From: Cytophagia bacterium
Lineage (GTDB): Bacteria > Bacteroidota > Bacteroidia > Cytophagales > Microscillaceae
DNA: 45,592 nucleotides
Reading direction: 5' to 3'
Assembly (NCBI GenBank): GCA_004294005.1
Contig: RDZP01000008.1
Coordinates: forward strand, 1 to 45,592
Under the pieces are notes generated by a model, which was not told the DNA's origin, made no database searches, and saw nothing but the letters and a program-made list of their open reading frames with translations. Positions within the stretch are counted from its first letter, which is position 1. Each line of letters opens with the position of its first letter. Shown here one piece after another: positions 43,065 through 45,592 of this stretch. Position numbers and translations under genes: made by a program.

Positions 43065-44162
43065 CTAAATATTTTTCAAATGCGGATTTTTATCATTATT
43101 TTTCCAAATATAACCATCAATAATATAATGACTTACTTGTGGAATTGATAAAAATGCAAAAGCAAATGCTTTTAAAAAAGGATCAGTGAATAAATAAGTA
43201 GGATAACTAAGAAAATGACTAAAAAAAGCAATTTTTTGTCGATTTAACCACCAATCCCAACAATATTCCTCTAAAAAAGCCAATAATAAAATACAAACAA
43301 ACATCAAAAAAATATGTTTTGTATATTTCCAAAAACTAAAAGAAGTTGATAATTGAATTGATTTCTTTTTTTCTACATACACAAAAACCAACAAAATATA
43401 AGGAACGCCATGCGCAATTACATTCGTGAGCGTAAAAGCAATATCAGAATTAAAATAAACAATACCAATGTACCAAGCCAAAGCAGTTGTCAAAATCCAT
43501 AAAATTTTTCCCCAAGCCCATTTTTTTATTGCTATTTTTTGAGAATAATAGATTTCTTCTATCAACCAAAAAAATAAAATCAAAAAATAAAAAAAGTGTA
43601 AATATTGCCAAATAAAATTATATTTCTCTAAAAAAAATGATAAATTTAAAAAATCACCTACATAAAACCATTGAAATTTTCGTTGTGATGAAAAATGCCA
43701 ATAAAAAATAGGATACAACATCGAAAAATAAATTACCCATTTATCAGCAAAAAATTTTGAATGTTTAATACCATATTTTGCACGATACAAAGCCAAAAAA
43801 CCATATTGTTGTCTAACAAAATGATGCAAAGCCAAATAAGCCATTACTCTCCAAAACCAAAGAATAGAAATATTTACCACAAAAAAAAGCACCAAAAAAA
43901 CCAATATCGGCGTAAATAACAATAGTTTTTTATGCCTTTCAAATTCAAATTTATCTAAATAAGTTCTCAAAATTGTCGCCCACACATGACTAACATCTAT
44001 GCCCATTACCACTATCACCCACACCCACAAAGGCAAAGGATTATTAAGAATTTTGATTGGAATAAAAAAGCAGGCAAAACAAGCCAACCAAACAGGTAAA
44101 AATAAGCCAATTATATCTATTTGAAAAGAAAATAACCAAATTTTTTTAGGTTGAGCAAGCAT
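43065..44162 (-). CDS. Unknown integral membrane protein coupled to the methyltransferase
   Basis: 365 residues with about nine membrane segments. I use the ATG at 44162; the track's first codon at 44165 is a TTG. The ATG shares one base with the methyltransferase stop (TGATG), so translation is probably coupled. Conserved-looking polar blocks sit in the membrane part: YLALHHFVRQQYGFLALYRA, TNVIAHGVPYILLV and IPQVSHYIIDGYIWKNNDKN. Several histidines near membrane edges could bind a metal or heme (inference). I cannot name the family and no link to DNA modification is visible in the sequence itself. Confidence 0.75.
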   Translation of the reverse strand: MLAQPKKIWLFSFQIDIIGLFLPVWLACFACFFIPIKILNNPLPLWVWVIVVMGIDVSHVWATILRTYLDKFEFERHKKLLLFTPILVFLVLFFVVNISILWFWRVMAYLALHHFVRQQYGFLALYRAKYGIKHSKFFADKWVIYFSMLYPIFYWHFSSQRKFQWFYVGDFLNLSFFLEKYNFIWQYLHFFYFLILFFWLIEEIYYSQKIAIKKWAWGKILWILTTALAWYIGIVYFNSDIAFTLTNVIAHGVPYILLVFVYVEKKKSIQLSTSFSFWKYTKHIFLMFVCILLLAFLEEYCWDWWLNRQKIAFFSHFLSYPTYLFTDPFLKAFAFAFLSIPQVSHYIIDGYIWKNNDKNPHLKNI

Positions 44163-45133
44163 CAAAGTAATGTAGTTTGTTGTGCTAATTTTTTATCTAA
44201 TAATTTTATCAAAGACCAATAACCACGCCCCGTTTCAGCAGTCAATATTTCGATAGATTGTTTTTTGTTGTTGCCTTCTTTTTTCAATTCTTTGAATCGG
44301 TGAATAATTTGATTGATTTCTTCCTCTAAAAGTGGTTTTCCTTGATTGAATAATTTATTTTCATCAGGCATTTTGATATTTTTTAATAGGCTTCCTTTTT
44401 CAATTTTCTTCATTTCTTCGCTTTGATAGTCAAAAGCAATCGGGTTTTTTTCGAAACCAACTGCATTTCTATTCAAAGCCAAAGCTACTTTTGCAGTAGA
44501 AAAACTGCCTAAGAAAAAATCACAAACGAGGTCATTTTCATTGCTCGAATATTGAATTATTTTTGTCAATAATTGTGTAGGCAATTCATTTTTATTTTTG
44601 ATTTGATTGGGTTTGTATTCTTTATTTATCAACCAAACATCTTCTCTGTCTTGATAATTCAGTGATTTATTTTGTTCATCTTTTTGACTATCGCCAAACC
44701 TTGCAAAAGTATTAAAAGTAGGATTTCCACCTTTTTTTTGATAAAACAAAATATGATAATGAGAAGAAATGTATTTTTTTTTGGTATAAACACCAAAATT
44801 ATATTTCCAAATGATATGATTAACCAATTTTAATTCTGTTTTTTCGAGAGCATTTAAGATGTGTATCAAATTGGTATAACCTGAAATAATATACAAACTT
44901 CCGCCAAACTTCAGTACTCTTTCTGCTTCTTTTATCCATTCCACCGAAAAATCAGCATATTCAATCAAAGGTACTTCGATGTAGCCGTCCAAAACTTGAC
45001 TTTCATCTCTGTTGTAATGTTTGTGCAACAAATCGCCGTCGATGCCATAAGGAGGGTCTGTGATGATTAAATCTACAGAATTATCTTGGAGGTATTTTTT
45101 TGCTCCTTCTCTACAATCTATATTATAAAACAT
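44162..45133 (-). CDS. DNA methyltransferase, beta class (probable N6-adenine or N4-cytosine)
   Basis: 323 residues. Motif IV DPPY is at 26-29 (DLIITDPPYG), and motif I, usually FxGxG, appears late as DFFLGSFSTAKVALALNR (about 205-222) followed by the acidic motif II in VGFEKNP. This order (IV before I) defines the beta group. FGGSLYIISG and HIIWKYNFG fill the target-side region. The C-terminal ~80 residues are a helical extension (EEEINQIIHRFKELKKEG...). It starts 14 bases after the stop of the restriction-enzyme-like gene, so R precedes M in one operon. Which base is methylated, and the recognition site, cannot be told. Confidence 0.9.
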   Translation of the reverse strand: MFYNIDCREGAKKYLQDNSVDLIITDPPYGIDGDLLHKHYNRDESQVLDGYIEVPLIEYADFSVEWIKEAERVLKFGGSLYIISGYTNLIHILNALEKTELKLVNHIIWKYNFGVYTKKKYISSHYHILFYQKKGGNPTFNTFARFGDSQKDEQNKSLNYQDREDVWLINKEYKPNQIKNKNELPTQLLTKIIQYSSNENDLVCDFFLGSFSTAKVALALNRNAVGFEKNPIAFDYQSEEMKKIEKGSLLKNIKMPDENKLFNQGKPLLEEEINQIIHRFKELKKEGNNKKQSIEILTAETGRGYWSLIKLLDKKLAQQTTLL

Positions 45134-45147
45134 TGTTTTTATGATTT

Positions 45148-45592
45148 TTAAATACTATTAACAAATACATCAAAACTATCAATACTCATAAAATCAATTT
45201 TGAAGTTTTGGTTGTCAATTTTAGAAACTTTTACACTATCAACTCCTAATAGTTCTAGCCTATCATAGGTCAATAATTGTCCTTCTTTTAATTTCAATGT
45301 TTTACGCAATAACCAGTCAGAAAGAGCGTTATTAGGGTTTGTCATCAATGCTTTACCATTTTCTTGACATATTTTTGCATTTAATATTTCTGCTGTTGGT
45401 ATTTTAAGGTTAAATGTATCATCTCTTTTAGGAAAAAAATTGGGAAATTTATTATGAATAATTTTAGGTATGGGAATATATACTTCACCAATATTTCTTT
45501 TTCTGCCTCCTGAGTTCCATTGATTTAAGCTACTTTTTTCTGATACAACTTTTTTATTTGGTCGACTATCTCTTAGAGAATAAAGAGGTAAT
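45148..45592 (-). CDS. NgoFVII-type restriction endonuclease, C-terminal part (cut by right edge)
   Basis: The ORF track lists only 66 codons from a TTG (45348), but the frame has no stop up to the window edge, giving about 147 residues of a longer protein. The visible part contains SSLNQWNSGGRKRN, GEVYIPIPKIIHNKFPNFFP, a KALMTNPNNALSDWLLRKTL stretch, and a tail with DRLELLGVDSVKVSKI. This strongly resembles the B3-like DNA-binding C-terminal domain of NgoFVII-family enzymes (PLD-type nucleases related to BfiI); that is recall, not a search. The catalytic PLD domain would be off the window. A methyltransferase follows 14 bases later, as expected for an R-M pair. Confidence 0.75.
   Translation of the reverse strand, partial: LPLYSLRDSRPNKKVVSEKSSLNQWNSGGRKRNIGEVYIPIPKIIHNKFPNFFPKRDDTFNLKIPTAEILNAKICQENGKALMTNPNNALSDWLLRKTLKLKEGQLLTYDRLELLGVDSVKVSKIDNQNFKIDFMSIDSFDVFVNSI

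Noticed and set aside
1-45592. tRNA, rRNA, transposase, integrase, toxin-antitoxin or prophage genes
   Set aside because: No cloverleaf with T-arm consensus, no rRNA core, and no protein with such motifs was found on either strand.

Overview
The window is AT-rich (A+T clearly dominates both genes and spacers) and reads as a chromosomal segment of a Bacteroidota bacterium, most likely of the Cytophagales or a related class. The grounds are a TonB-like transducer, two TonB-dependent receptors of the carboxypeptidase-regulatory plus beta-barrel type, MacB-type permease, TerC, a YugP-like peptidase, many short lipoproteins and secreted proteins, and several promoters of the Bacteroidota form TTTG-N19/20-TAnnTTTG (best before fadJ, tonB and atpG). 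The genus cannot be fixed from the sequence. No rRNA, tRNA, CRISPR array, phage module or transposase gene was found.

Layout. 1-9.6 kb: tail of a DUF4384-like protein, a fadB/fadJ-type beta-oxidation enzyme, lnt, an overlapping pair of unknown exported proteins, tonB-like gene, dut, a tandem pair of very small paralogous genes absent from the ORF track in usable form, and a MacB-like permease. 9.6-12.8 kb: an AT-rich segment with two unknown exported proteins, flanked by two near-identical 71-bp direct repeats and by simple repeats. 12.8-22.6 kb: mostly housekeeping: YugP-like zinc peptidase, terC plus a family 9 glycosyltransferase, atpG, a metal-type ABC ATPase, photolyase, a small exported protein plus TPR protein, rbfA and yebC. 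22.8-27.3 kb: unknown exported protein, a two-repeat beta-barrel protein, first TonB-dependent receptor, then a 42-bp tandem array. 27.8-33 kb (all minus strand): flippase, membrane GAF protein, type III polyketide synthase and ispH. 33-38.4 kb: beta-helix protein, PDZ plus alpha/beta hydrolase, repeat cluster, second receptor. 38.4-43 kb: lipoprotein PBP4 (dacB), small exported protein, galE and a beta-propeller-like protein, the last three lying between two direct repeats. 43-45.6 kb: an integral membrane protein, a DNA methyltransferase and, running off the right edge, the C-terminal part of what looks like an NgoFVII-type restriction endonuclease.

How it works together. Most genes are envelope functions (lipoprotein acylation, murein trimming, sugar transfer and epimerisation, lipid or glycan flipping, TonB-driven import). 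The parts that look accessory are the restriction-modification module at the right edge, the type III PKS next to ispH, the microprotein pair, and an unusual load of short repeats: at least four dispersed families (a 150-bp REP-pair element, a three-hairpin element, an ATCCGT-type repeat, the 71-bp repeat), three tandem arrays (13 bp x6, 42 bp x6, an 18-bp core x4) and a duplicated terminator module. I did not find a clearly new multi-gene defence or metabolic system; the strongest candidates for follow-up are the R-M edge, the microprotein pair and the repeat-bounded segments.
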